From contig JAEUBA010000076.1 in the NCBI GenBank assembly GCA_018257865.1, positions 93,174 through 157,173 on the forward strand: a DNA stretch of 64,000 bases, in the 5' to 3' direction. The DNA comes from Stereocaulon alpinum. Taxonomy: Eukaryota; Ascomycota; Lecanoromycetes; Lecanorales; Stereocaulaceae. This document shows, one piece after another, positions 21,228 through 31,922 of this stretch. Made by a program: the position numbers and the translations under genes. The notes below the pieces were generated by a model. The model worked only from the letters and a program-made list of their open reading frames with translations. It was not told where the DNA came from and made no database searches. Each line of letters begins with the position of its first letter. Position 1 is the first letter of the stretch.

Positions 21228-22826
21228 TATGATGGAGATGTGAGTGTGATTTCACGCTTCGGTGTGTGTGGAATCTGCAGTAGGAGGGCCGTAGTACGTG
21301 TATAATTATACTTACCCTCGCCCAAGAAAGATTTGGGCAAGGAAGACTAGGTAGTGACAGAGCAGTGACAGAGAAGACAATGAATAATCCCTTAACAGAA
21401 ATACATGCAAGTGATTGAGAAGGAGCTGTTTATACACGAGGAATGACATGAAGGTGTACCCTCAGGTGTTGAGTGGAAACCCGTCTTGCATCTATGTTTG
21501 CCACATAACAATCTTGCCAGCATTGATTGCATCATCCGATGTCATGTAAAAGCGGCAGGCAATGCCCGATTGTTGGGAGTTTGCTTCACTTCCAGCAAAC
21601 ATTTAGCGATCGACCCAGTGTTCACCGCTGAGGGTCTCCTCAAGCGACTAGCATTGAGTCTAGGAATTCATTTCGAATTTGTATGTCGTGTTCACTGTTG
21701 CAACTTCCTCTTTAAGCCGTGGGAGTGACCATAGGACTGTATTTTTACACCTCGCATTCATGCCACGACCAGACATTCAATCACTTCCCCATACGCTTAA
21801 GTCGATTACCTACCTCTTTCACTCTCACTCCTTCACATATTGCAACTCAATTCCTCACGGAGAAGAATTCGCCAAATCTATACAAGGCGGAGAATCGTGC
21901 TTTCAGGACCCTCCCACACAATAGCATAGTCTCATCAATCTCCATTCGGTAGCTCGTATTGTTGAAACGAAGCGCTTGCATATCTCAGAGTGGACATTCG
22001 ACGCCCGATTCTACGGAAGGAGTCATTGCTTATCTCCACTAGAAAGAATAGCTGTCATGAGGTAGAGCTGTCATACAAAAGTGACGGTGTAGCCATCACG
22101 CGGTATGAACACTGCAACAGTGAAAAGAATGTTATACTCTAGATGCTACAGCAGCTACAGCAGCTACAGCAGCTACAGCAGCTACAGCAGCTACAGACTG
22201 ACGCTATTCAAAAAGGCAAGGTCTTAAACATCAGATGATGCTGAAAGCCGTAGAATAGGTAAAGCCAATAGTGCCCGACTTGTATAGGTAGAGAAAAGGA
22301 CTGCATGGCGAATGTTGTTGGTCTTTTGTTATTGAGAGACCAAGGCTAGACTCGTCCACGCTAAGAAAATGGGTTACGCCACCCCGGAAGGGTCCCGGGA
22401 TGCGGACCCTAGAACACCTCTCGAAGAGCCTTAGCTTGCGACTAATTATGATTCAGGGGTTGATTTGGGACTTCGCTTAAGGGACTTCCCGCATGGGAAA
22501 TCATGGCATTCTAAAAAGCGGTGACGAGGACGGTGAAAGATACAAGACTGGTGCTTTCTAGGCAATCTAAAGGGGCTCTGACATACGACTGTTTATAGTA
22601 TCGCCTTCGGGGATCAAGGGATGCAGGTGGCCGACTCTCTTCAGGGGTAATTCCAAGTCAAATGTACACTCCATTGCTACGAACAATAATATTTACACGA
22701 ATCGATATTGATTACCCGCGACGATGGAAACCTCAAGCCAATCATGCAAAACTTGAAGGAGCGTAGCACGAACCCTGTAGAGCAGTCTAGACAGCCGGCG
22801 CCTGGCAATGCTCAGCGATTCTTGAC
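21228..22826. other. Intergenic between the SET and catalase-like genes
   Basis: No gene supported. It holds the 5' region of the SET gene, a 9-bp microsatellite (22146-22196) and a small inverted repeat, GGGTCC..GGACCC, near 22394-22413. Confidence 0.5.
22146..22196. repeat. Microsatellite, CTACAGCAG x 5.7
   Basis: Five perfect tandem copies of CTACAGCAG followed by CTACAG. It lies in non-coding sequence between two minus-strand genes and is likely length-variable. Confidence 0.95.
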
Positions 22827-24183
22827 TTAGTTGACTTTCATGGGCCTGATGCCGCTTCCCATTTGGGGTGGAGGTGGGCCTCTGCGATTAGGTTAGACAT
22901 AACAATAACACTCAAGAGAGCTGATTATCTGCTTACGGGATCTGGTCCATGGATGAGACGTGGATCTCCTGTCTCCCGTTCATTATACGTCGCAACTTGC
23001 TGCTCGCAGGGTAAACTGGAATATTTCGTCAGCACTCCAGAACACAAAGACACATCTTCTCTACTTACCAACTTTGCGCAGCCTGTTCGGCGAGCCCAAC
23101 GGCTGCAGAGTCTTCAGTCCCAACCACGGGTCAACGCGCATATGATCCTCCCAGAAGCTCTTCAGCTCATAGTTGAAGGAATCCTGCTTGGGTATCACAA
23201 GCGTAGCTACCGTCTGCCATGGGTACTTCTCGGGATCCCAGACCTTGCCAGCGTATTCAACGGGCTGGTCCTCGAGATTTTCACACAATTGGTACTGTAG
23301 CAAGTATTCGGCATCGTGCTTCTCGTGGAAGTTCTTCAGCCATTGGTGGAGAATGTCAGATGGGTCTGCATCAGGCTTGACTGTCTCTTCGTACAGCTTC
23401 CTCTGAGTCTCAGAAGCCGGAACGAGACAGAACTTGGCCACGTAGTCGCCGAAGCGGTAGGCAGTCTGCGAGTACTGACGGGTCGATTCGAGATGGGTGT
23501 TACGAACGGAGTCACGGAACTTCTGGAGATCGGTATCTGGTCGGGCCTCAAGTCTCTTGTACAGCTCTGGCTGGTTATTGCCATACTTCATTCTGAGATC
23601 AATGATTTCTCTGGTGGTCTTGGCATCTGCGAGGTCGAGGGCGGGAGTAGAGTTGAACTCGATATCCTGGGAGGTCTTTGTTGGGTCGAACATCTCTCCT
23701 TTAACGTTAAAAGCCTTCATGGCGAAACCTCGTGGCTGGGGAATGCGGTCCTAGGGCATGATTAGCCTTGTTCTGGCAGGTTGATATAGATTGGGACCTA
23801 CATCCAAGCCTGGGTCTCCTGGCTCGCTGCTGTAGCGGCACACTGTTGGATATTCTCCAGCTTCGGCAAACATGCTCTGCTTCAGATGCTTCGGGAGGTC
23901 GTCCTTGACAATGAGCATGCCCTTGACGATGCCTTGCGTGCGAGCATGAGTGCCTAAAGTCTATCAGCGAAGCCCCTTCGCCATTATATGTAGACACCGT
24001 ACCGCTATAGCAATGACGGTGCATATTCCATTGGGCCTTCTGAATGGCGTTGATCTGGTCTGCTACTGCCTGGATATCTTCTGCCTCATTCGGCGGGATT
24101 TTCTCAACGCCTGGGTCCTGCCAATGGATGTATTTCCTGTTGGCCATGGCGTGCTGGTCCTCTGACTTGTTGGAGATATTCAT
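22827..24183 (-). CDS. Catalase-fold (y4iL-like) heme protein, 382 aa, five exons
   Basis: Exons 24183-24003, 23953-23802, 23750-23069, 23015-22937 and 22881-22827, with four short introns and matching phases. Landmarks in order: SGTHARTQGIVKGMLIVKDD (the His of the distal heme side lies in THAR), YPTVCRYSSEPGDPGLDDR, PRGFAMKAFNVKGE (the catalase PRGFA/KF motif), YRFGDYVAKFCLVP, and EYLLQYQLCENLEDQPVEYA with VWDPEKYPWQTVATLVIPKQ. This pattern fits the small fungal and bacterial catalase-related family, shorter than classical catalases (about 480-700 aa) and lacking their NADPH-binding C-terminus. Such proteins may act on peroxides or fatty-acid hydroperoxides; the substrate is uncertain. No signal peptide or clear peroxisomal signal (ends KVN). 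Confidence 0.9.
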
Positions 24184-26147
24184 TTTGTTGTATTGTGGTG
24201 AAGAATCTGTGGGATGTGTCCTGATCCCGAGTGAGGACTCTCAAACTGACCTGGCGAAGGGCGAAGGTGTTTGAGGCATGATATGATCGTCACTGTTGGA
24301 GGGGTACTTTGAACCATGTTAGTTCATGTGGGGTTTGAATCGTGTTTTGATCTGAGTCCAGAGCCCAGATCTCCCCCCGCACCAGGAGGATGGCGTAGAG
24401 ATGTTTTGCAATGATGCATCTCGCGCGTAGTTGGAGGAGGGGTTGGAAGACCGGCTTGAAAACAATTCAAATCATTGCTTGCCGGCTGAAGGGATACAGG
24501 CGGAGAAGTTGGTCGAGGCTTGCCAGAGTTTGCTTAGTCATCAATCCTGTAGAAGTGCTTTGTTTATAAGGCTGTTCATTGGTCAAGGAGCACATCCCGC
24601 ATATCTTGGCATATCCAGAAGTTCGATGCCAACTCTGCAGCAACATATCGATTCACGACCACAACGTTACATTCAACTTTGGCGCATAATTGATTAGTCC
24701 ACGAACTGGTGATAGATCACCATCAAGGGATCAAAAGCGTTTTCGGCAAACAGCTTCCGAGATTCGTTCAATAGCAATCGTCGTGGTGGTTAGGGAATGG
24801 TGAATAGTGGCTGCAGGGCCAGCCAGACGATCTCTAAACCTGCGTAGGATGACTTGCACGAACTGACACCTATCCACTAATAGAGTTCTGAATCCCAGAA
24901 CCTATCTCATATGAGGCAGTGAACGGCATGTTGATGGCGTAGCCCTCTAAGGGATACTTGAGGTCCACTTTTGGTTGATCTTCGCAGGTGCCAATCTTTC
25001 CTACGTATATCACTAGTGATCGCCGCCCCTGGCTTCTAAGCCAGAACAAGTGGCCGCCCACAGTGATTTGTGTTTCGGAATAATTGCGCTATAGATTCGT
25101 GTTTCCTCGCTAAGTCTGCCCTTTCGTTGGCCAGTGCCCCTTAGAGTAGTGACAACGAATGCTGCTTGACGTTACAGCAATGGTATGGGGGTTCGCTGGA
25201 GCGACAGTTGGCTGCATGCTACATATGTTGCTTTCCCACTCGTACTTGTACTCAAATATTGGCATGCCCAAGCCGCCTGGAACACCAGATCACTTGTGTG
25301 TTTCGCGAAATTCTACAATGCATAGAATGGAGCCAAATGCTTGTTTATGAACCTTGTTGGGGTATAAGATAATGAACATTACATGACTATCCAATTTACT
25401 AGAGGTTTTGAGTACTTCTGTTCAGCGGGCCAACTTGATTTCTAGGCTCGACGCTCCTGGTCAAGGCTCTGGACAATAGCTTACCGATATTTGATGTCCA
25501 TATTTCCCGGCTATTCAAGACGTACTCGATTCGGAAGTCATCTCAAACGAGCCTACTGAATGATCGCTGTGACAAGACACCCAGATCAGTGCTCGTGGCA
25601 GCCTGCAACTTACGAGGTTCAGACTTTGCTAGTGGCAACCTACGTTGGTCTCGTCGACTCTAAACAGGGAGAAAATGGGCACGTTAAGTCCAGGGGAGAG
25701 AAAGAGCGGGCAAAGAGGCCTGTGTAAAGGGGCGGAAGAGTCCATATGTTGGCTGTTACTGCAGTTCGGGCTAGTTCTCGATAGGACTTGAGAAGAGGGT
25801 CGGGCCAAAGCTTGGGTTGTCTGCCCACCGAGCGTAACATAAAATGTCAGAAGAGCTCACGGCTTCCTCCAGTGGTGACGCTGAGAATGGTACGTTGAGA
25901 AGAGGATAGGACGGTGGAAGTGGATTTTGGCATTCTAGGCGGTGTCGAAGCTGGCGTTACTCACTTTGAGCGGTTCCAGGCCTGCCCGATACTCAGAATG
26001 CAAGGATTATGGACGCGGTGTACATAGTGTGAGATTAATGGGTAATCAGGCCTAGCAGGACACGATTCTTGGTCTTTCATTGTATGCATTCCTCGACTCT
26101 ACACAAGTAGAGCACTAAACCTATACCTCAACACCCTCTCACACTCC
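24184..26147. other. 2-kb stretch without a supportable gene
   Basis: Only short frames on both strands. Minus-strand fragments near 24870-25060 and 25640-25830 look mildly protein-like but have no domain and no joining splice sites. The right end includes 3' flanking sequence of the dehydrogenase gene. Confidence 0.45.
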
Positions 26148-27299
26148 CTAAAAGCCCGCCTGCCTAACCATCCTTTCACTTTCCACCCACAGCCTCCCCA
26201 CCAATCCCTCATCCTCACACCACTTATCAACCCTCCCATCCAACTTCCCATACGGCACAAAATACCCACCACTCCCTTTCACAGCCTCAGGAGAAGTAGC
26301 ACAAAACAGCGTCGTGCGCGCTCCATCAGCGACAGAAACAGTGCCAGGCATGATACCCCAGCGAACCGTGCGGCGGATGAAGGAGCCGAAGAGGGAGGGG
26401 TCGGCGGTTTGCAGATTTGTGGATACGATGCCGGGGTTCAGGCTGAAGGCGGAGACGCCGGTGGTGTGGTAGCGGTTGTGGAGGGCACGGGCGTGGATTA
26501 TGGAGGCTTGTTTGGAGTGGCCGTAGCGTTTCCTGGGATACGGGAATATTTAGCTTGGATTTTCATAAAAGCGCAATAACTTGATTAAAGGTACTTGGAA
26601 TTAAGGGTGATTTACCATCCAGGCATCGCTCCAGTAAGGTATTCTAGATTGGGGTGCTCAAGGTCGAGGGTTTTGGGTGCTGTAAGGAGAGCAGCTTCAC
26701 CCGAGACGTTGACGACGCGGACACGGGATTTCGAAGTGCTGGCCGCGGCTGTTGATTTGAGGAGTGGGAGGAGTAGTTTGACGAGGTAAAAGGGAGCGAG
26801 GTGGTTGGTCTGCCAGTGGGTTTCGAAGCCATCTGTCGTGAGGCGGAATGGGACGGCCATAACCTGGGTCAAAGACTGTTGATATATATCGTATTACTTG
26901 CTAGGGCCGAAGGGAAGGACATACGCCGGCGTTGTTGATTAGAAGATCCAATCGAGATTCAAGCCTCATAAAGGCTTCCGCCCCCTCCTTTACACTCTGC
27001 AGGTTCTGCAGATCCATGTCTAAGGCGCGGAGATCAAGTGTCACCTTGCACGATACCTTCAATTCAGCAATGGCCTTGGTGATGCGCTCCGGAGACCGCG
27101 CGGCGATGTAGACTCGTGCACCGCGAATTGCGAGTTGGAGCGTCGTTTCGTAGCCGATACCGGAATTACCTAGGCCTGCTTAGCTTTGCAGGATGTGAGG
27201 GCGAGGGCAGGCGGATGTACCTCCTGTGACAATGGCAACAAAGCCATTGAGATCTGGGATATCTTCCGTGTAGAACTCAGAGACCTTTTTGTCAGGCAT
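26148..27299 (-). CDS. Short-chain dehydrogenase/reductase, 318 aa, four exons
   Basis: Exons 27299-27221, 27169-26925, 26863-26616 and 26532-26148; introns of 51, 61 and 83 nt with consistent phases. The Rossmann cofactor motif TGGNSGIG is at residues 25-32, NNAG at 105-108, and the catalytic set Asn128, Ser162 (VVNVSG), Tyr194 and Lys198 (YGHSK) is complete, so an active NAD(P)H-dependent oxidoreductase is expected. Layout and length match retinol-dehydrogenase / WWOX-like fungal SDRs. There is no signal peptide. It is transcribed divergently from the bZIP gene at 27734 with 434 bp between the ATGs, so the two could share a promoter. The substrate is unknown. Confidence 0.93.
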
Positions 27300-27733
27300 G
27301 GCGAGAGAGTAAGTAGGATGTGTAAGTACAACGTAGAATCAACTGGAAATTTACTGGGTATGAAAGATCCGAGGAAAGAGAAGCTTTGAGTATGGAATGG
27401 AAGAACGACGAAGTGGAGACCATGACAGGTATTCAAATACAACAGGCATTAGGACTCCTACGGAAAGGATCGAGACATGAGACTGGTCGAAATCTTGATG
27501 GCGAGTAAGACAACCGCTCCAACACGGAAATCTGACAATGGTTGAGAGCAGGCTGACTCCTCTCTAGACAGCATTCCTTGACCATTCGAACTTGGCATAC
27601 GCCCAGTGGCTTGCAACGGCAGGATTCGGCGCTAATTTCTGACATTTCTGACAGCCCGATGCGTTCATAGGTTACAGACTCTACACCACGCAACAAGACA
27701 AAAACCACTCGTCCATACGTGTAATGAGGCGCC
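27300..27733. promoter_or_regulatory. Shared divergent promoter of dehydrogenase and bZIP genes
   Basis: A 434-bp spacer lies between the two start codons. It contains a tandem TTTCTGACATTTCTGACA near 27637-27654 (two copies of a 9-bp TTTCTGACA). No consensus AP-1 site was identified with certainty. Confidence 0.4.
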
Positions 27734-28727
27734 ATGAATGACCTACATGTCAGACTAAAGCACAAGAAAGGTGACGCAGACGATTGGACAAAGGTGGAAG
27801 ACAAAGCCCTTAGAAAGAAGCTCCAGAATCGTCTAGCCAAAAGAAAAAGCCGTGCGTCTTCCAAGTCCAATCCAAAAGACAGACTGACTCGTCGGCACTA
27901 GGTGTAACTTCAACAAAAGCAGCCAGAAGTTTGAATTCCAAAACACCCAGAAAGCCTGAAACAGGGGACAAGCCAGAAGAATTAGCGGAAAAGACAATTT
28001 CGCGGGACGAAGGAGATAACATCCTACGATCAAACACCTTGAATGATAGCCAAACAGTCTCCACGGTAAGGGACTTGATCAGAGCCTCTCGTACCTTGCA
28101 CGGCACCTTTGACAACGAAGTCGAGGCCTACCTCGCCAACCCAAGCCTCCATGAGCACCGCTTTATCTGCCTTAGCCAGTATTCCTTCTTACGAGCAACC
28201 CTCCAAAACGCGAGGATCATGGCCCTGGATCTGAAGCTTCTGGCTGATGACGAGGCTTTATCGCCATGGACACTAACGAGCCCCTACCCAATGACTGCAC
28301 CGCATGATCTCAACCCCACGCCATTGCAATTGTGTACACCACACCATCCGTATATCGACATAGTCCCATCGGCAGCATTCAGGAACAACATCGTTTTTCT
28401 GCTCGCGGATAACCCATTAGAGGATCAATTTTGTTACGAGCTGCACGGCGGTGCAGTCACGATTTGGGGCTCACAGCCGTGGGCTACCCGGGGTACGTTC
28501 TCCGTCCTTAAGGTACAGTCTTGTAGCTTTGCTGATCGCATGGGCTCGTAGCGTGGGAGGTTTCGCAGACATTTGTAACGAATTGGTCATGGCTGATAGA
28601 TGAAGAGACCATTCGGAGTTCGAACTATTGGAGAGGTGAGAGAGGAGAGGGTCCGTTGATTATGCCAGATCTCAGCGGTGCTGTCCTGGATAACATGGCA
28701 GTAGGCGTTTTGGGAGACGTCTTTTGA
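27734..28727 (+). CDS. bZIP-type transcription factor with DUF3425 domain, 294 aa
   Basis: Exons 27734-27851, 27902-28492 and 28552-28727, phases consistent. The basic region (ALRKKLQNRLAKRKSR, about residues 26-41) fits the fungal bZIP consensus and the first intron splits it, as often seen. No regular leucine zipper follows: the next 35 residues are Lys/Thr/Pro-rich. The C-terminal DUF3425 region runs from about residue 85 (ICLSQYSFLRATLQNARIMA) through HHPYIDIVPSAAFRNNIVFL to HGGAVTIWGSQPW and VSQTFVTNWSWLID. Such factors often regulate stress or secondary-metabolism genes. It is divergent from the dehydrogenase and 573 bp upstream of the aldo/keto reductase, so local regulation of these neighbours is plausible but inferred. 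Confidence 0.9.
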
Positions 28728-29300
28728 ATTCAGCAACTGCACCATGATGATACCAATTACATATTTAGGCCATGGTGCTTCACTGGCGTCCTGACCGCGA
28801 TGTACGAAGCATTGAGTCAATATCCCAAGCAGAGCAACTGTCACATCATTATCGCCTCTCCCTCACCCATGTAGTATTGTAGTCATACGTCGGTGAACAT
28901 GGTCGTTCTCATCTTTGTGTTGCGCATGCAGAGGAAGAGGACGCCGAACGATTGTCGTGGTAAGAAGCTGATGATTCAGTGCTCTACGGGCCCGGGGTGG
29001 CCAGAGTTTCTCCTGAGGGTTAATCCAAGCCGCGATTAACTCAGCTTGAGCAAGCATGAAAACCCGATTTCCAACAAGTTGAAGCGTTCTTGCTACCAAG
29101 GTCGCAGTGCGACAATTCACTGCAGCATGCTGGCGCAAACAGCTCCGTCGAGGAAGGACTGCGTGGTTTCTCGCGTGCGGGCAGAGATCCACGCAACCAT
29201 GACATCAGGCCGAGTGGGGAAGAATGTCGCGCATACCTTCCCAAATGAATCTGCAACCCCTCCGGGTATCAGAAGCCTCTCTCAGTCATACTTATAAAAG
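28728..29300. other. Intergenic spacer between bZIP and aldo/keto reductase genes
   Basis: No gene seen. ACTTATAAAAG lies directly before the ATG at 29301, too close to be an ordinary TATA box for that start. Confidence 0.5.
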
Positions 29301-30418
29301 ATGGCACCACTCACACGCATCTCTATCGTCGCGCTAGCATGTCTCGGCGTCAGCAGCGCCCGGATTCAAATACCAATTCCAGCCAGCAAACCTTCTCACA
29401 TACCGGCCATTGGGTTCGGAACATGGAACCTCAAGATCAGCAGCGAGAACACCTCGAATGCTGTATCGACTGCACTCAAGACCGGCTACCGACACATAGA
29501 CTGTGCGGCCATCTATGGTAACGAGAGGGACGTGGGAAAGGGCATCAAGCATGGATTGAAAGAGGTGGACCTCAAGCGGGAGGATATTTGGGTGACGAGC
29601 AAGCTTTGGAATGATCAGTATGTCTACATCAATTAAACTTTCAACGGAATGGAAGCTGACATCGACCCCGTGCAGCCATGAGCCGGATTTGGTAGAAAAG
29701 GCCCTCGACCAAACACTACATGACCTAGGCCTAGAATACCTCGATCTTTACCTGATGCACTGGCCCGTAGCATCAACATCCAAGGGCAGCGTCATAAGCT
29801 ACGTCGATGTACGGTCCCCTCCCCTCTCCCATGCACCATCTACCAGTTCCCCACTAATTCTATCCCCACCAGACATGGCACGCAATGGAAGCCCTCCTCC
29901 AAACCTCCAAAGTCCGCCAAATCGGCATCTCAAACTTCTCTCCCCACCAACTGCACCACCTCATCAGCACCTCAACCCACAAACCCTCCGTCCACCAATT
30001 CGAAACGCACCCCTACCTCCAACAAACCGAATGGGTGAAACTGCACCAAGATCACGGCATCATCGTCACCGCATACTCCCCTCTCGCGAATCTAAACCCT
30101 ACCTACGGACCACCTGGGAAGAGCAAGGACACGCCGCCCTCGCTGCTAGAAAACAAAGAGATCTCCGAGATCGCGGAGAAGAGAGGTTGCACAAATGCAC
30201 AGGTGGCGCTGAAATGGGGCATGGGGAGGGGCACGAGCGTGATTCCTAAAAGCTCCCACGCTAGTAGGATCGAGGAGAACTTTGACGCTCTCGAGTGTGA
30301 CTTGGAGGAGGAGGATTATGAGGTTATTCACGAGGTGGGAAAGAAATATTTGAAGAGGTTTAACAACCCGAGTGAGGGGTGGGGTGTACCGCTTTATAAG
30401 GGCTTGGATGGGACATGA
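29301..30418 (+). CDS. Aldo/keto reductase with N-terminal signal peptide, 331 aa
   Basis: Exons 29301-29617, 29676-29808 and 29873-30418; two short introns with fitting phases. The catalytic tetrad is complete: Asp67 and Tyr72 (HIDCAAIYGNE), Lys101 (VTSKLWND) and His134 (YLMHWPV). Cofactor-side motifs QIGISNFSPHQL, VHQFETHPYLQQ, IVTAYSPLA and GTSVIPKSSHASRIEENF follow in order, so an active NADPH-dependent reductase of the (alpha/beta)8 family is expected. The first 20 residues (RISIVALACLGVSSA core) form a hydrophobic signal peptide, unusual because this family is normally cytosolic. The conserved barrel starts at IPAIGFGTW, about 15 residues after the predicted cleavage. The substrate is unknown. 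Confidence 0.93.
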
Positions 30419-31922
30419 GAATTGTGAGGATTGAGAATCATGGGTTTATGAGTAATGACAATGGGATGTTGAAAGTTTGGACTGCTTAGGTTGCTGGTAT
30501 ATGACCTCACGGTATACACGATAAATACGGCTAGGTCTATTTGATTCCGCTTCTGGCTTGTGCCTCAAAAGCCGTTCGTCGACAAGCCCGCTCTCTTCTA
30601 CTGCGCGTCTCGCCCTTCCCTCAAGGTAATCCCCCATAACCCAATGCCATACCCCAAGCTCCCTGCCCAACTAGAAATCGCCTCCCCATTCCCCGCCACA
30701 TTCTCCTCCTCTATCGCGAACTCTCAAGAATCTACTCAATACGCGACCTCCTCAATATGCCCTCCTCACCATCGTCCCAAGGCTCTCGCGATCCTGTGCA
30801 CGAGGAATGTCCATCACCCGCCATCAAAGCAAAAAGAAATCTAGGCACCCCAATGCCCTGACGCCCTCTCAGTACCTGGTTTCTCCCCCCCGGCGCCCGA
30901 TATGCCCGCGCAAAAGTCCCAGAAGTCGCATGTGCGATCGTGGGTTCCAAAGACACTCTGTAACTCAACCGCCGACGTGTAGGCCATGTGGACATTGTAA
31001 TCTCATCGTAGGGGCCTGATGTGCATCATCCATGCCTTGTCCATAATCTCTATCAGCGTTAGTAGTAAGATAAGCGAATAAACGTCTTGATTTCCACACA
31101 GGGGGATCCCTCCTCCTCACAGGAATATGCAGTCCCCACTCGATAACCATGAAGCAGGCGATCTGAAACACCTACCCACGCCCAAGAACCACAATCTTGG
31201 CAACCCCTTTCAAACGCCGACTCCAACCCATGATCCATGCCATCAGATCACGATAATCGTAGAAAGCCTGTAGAGATCATCAAGATAGACATGACAAGGG
31301 CAGAACCCTGACGAAGACGGGTTCGACCAACACTTACTAGGATGCGCCAAATGCAAATGTAACGACAGTTGCATGCAAAGGAGCAAAGGATCGTCGCAGA
31401 AGGACTCTTCAGGGTTGCAACTCCGCCTGATCCTACATCAAGTTAGAATTGGATGGCAATTGGCGCCGTGGGATCATCTGCACGGATCAGAGCTGTGCCA
31501 TGAATCCCACAATGTTGATCCCACGACCGCACGTTAGGTGGGGAGTGGCAAAGTAAGCACCGGCCCTTAGCATCCATATCACTGACACTGCAAGTGATAG
31601 CACATGTGAAGCCTAAAGCTGTATGTATGTATATCACAACAAATTCCATGTAGTTCGTAAGATTCGTGATCATCGAGAATGTTTCTATATATAAGCGAGC
31701 GTGATCGATGAAAACAAGTATCAATGGGTATACCCTAAGGCCGCCCTCCTCCATGAACGTACTATGTATCCAACACCAATCGTTCCCTTCTACCCTAAAA
31801 ATTCGCAATGATCAAGCAGGGTTAGACAGTCCCTGATCATGCTATGTCGAAACGAAACGAACGTGAGCCGAACGGTGGCGGCGGAAAAGAAGAGAAAAAA
31901 GCCGTTGTGATAAAGAAGGTTG
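30419..31922. other. Intergenic, no supportable gene
   Basis: Short overlapping frames only, several Pro/Arg-rich and probably not coding. No repeat or element ends recognised. Confidence 0.45.

Noticed and set aside
22146..22196. CRISPR-like short repeats
   Set aside because: Perfect head-to-tail 9-bp repeat without spacers, in a fungal genome; a microsatellite.
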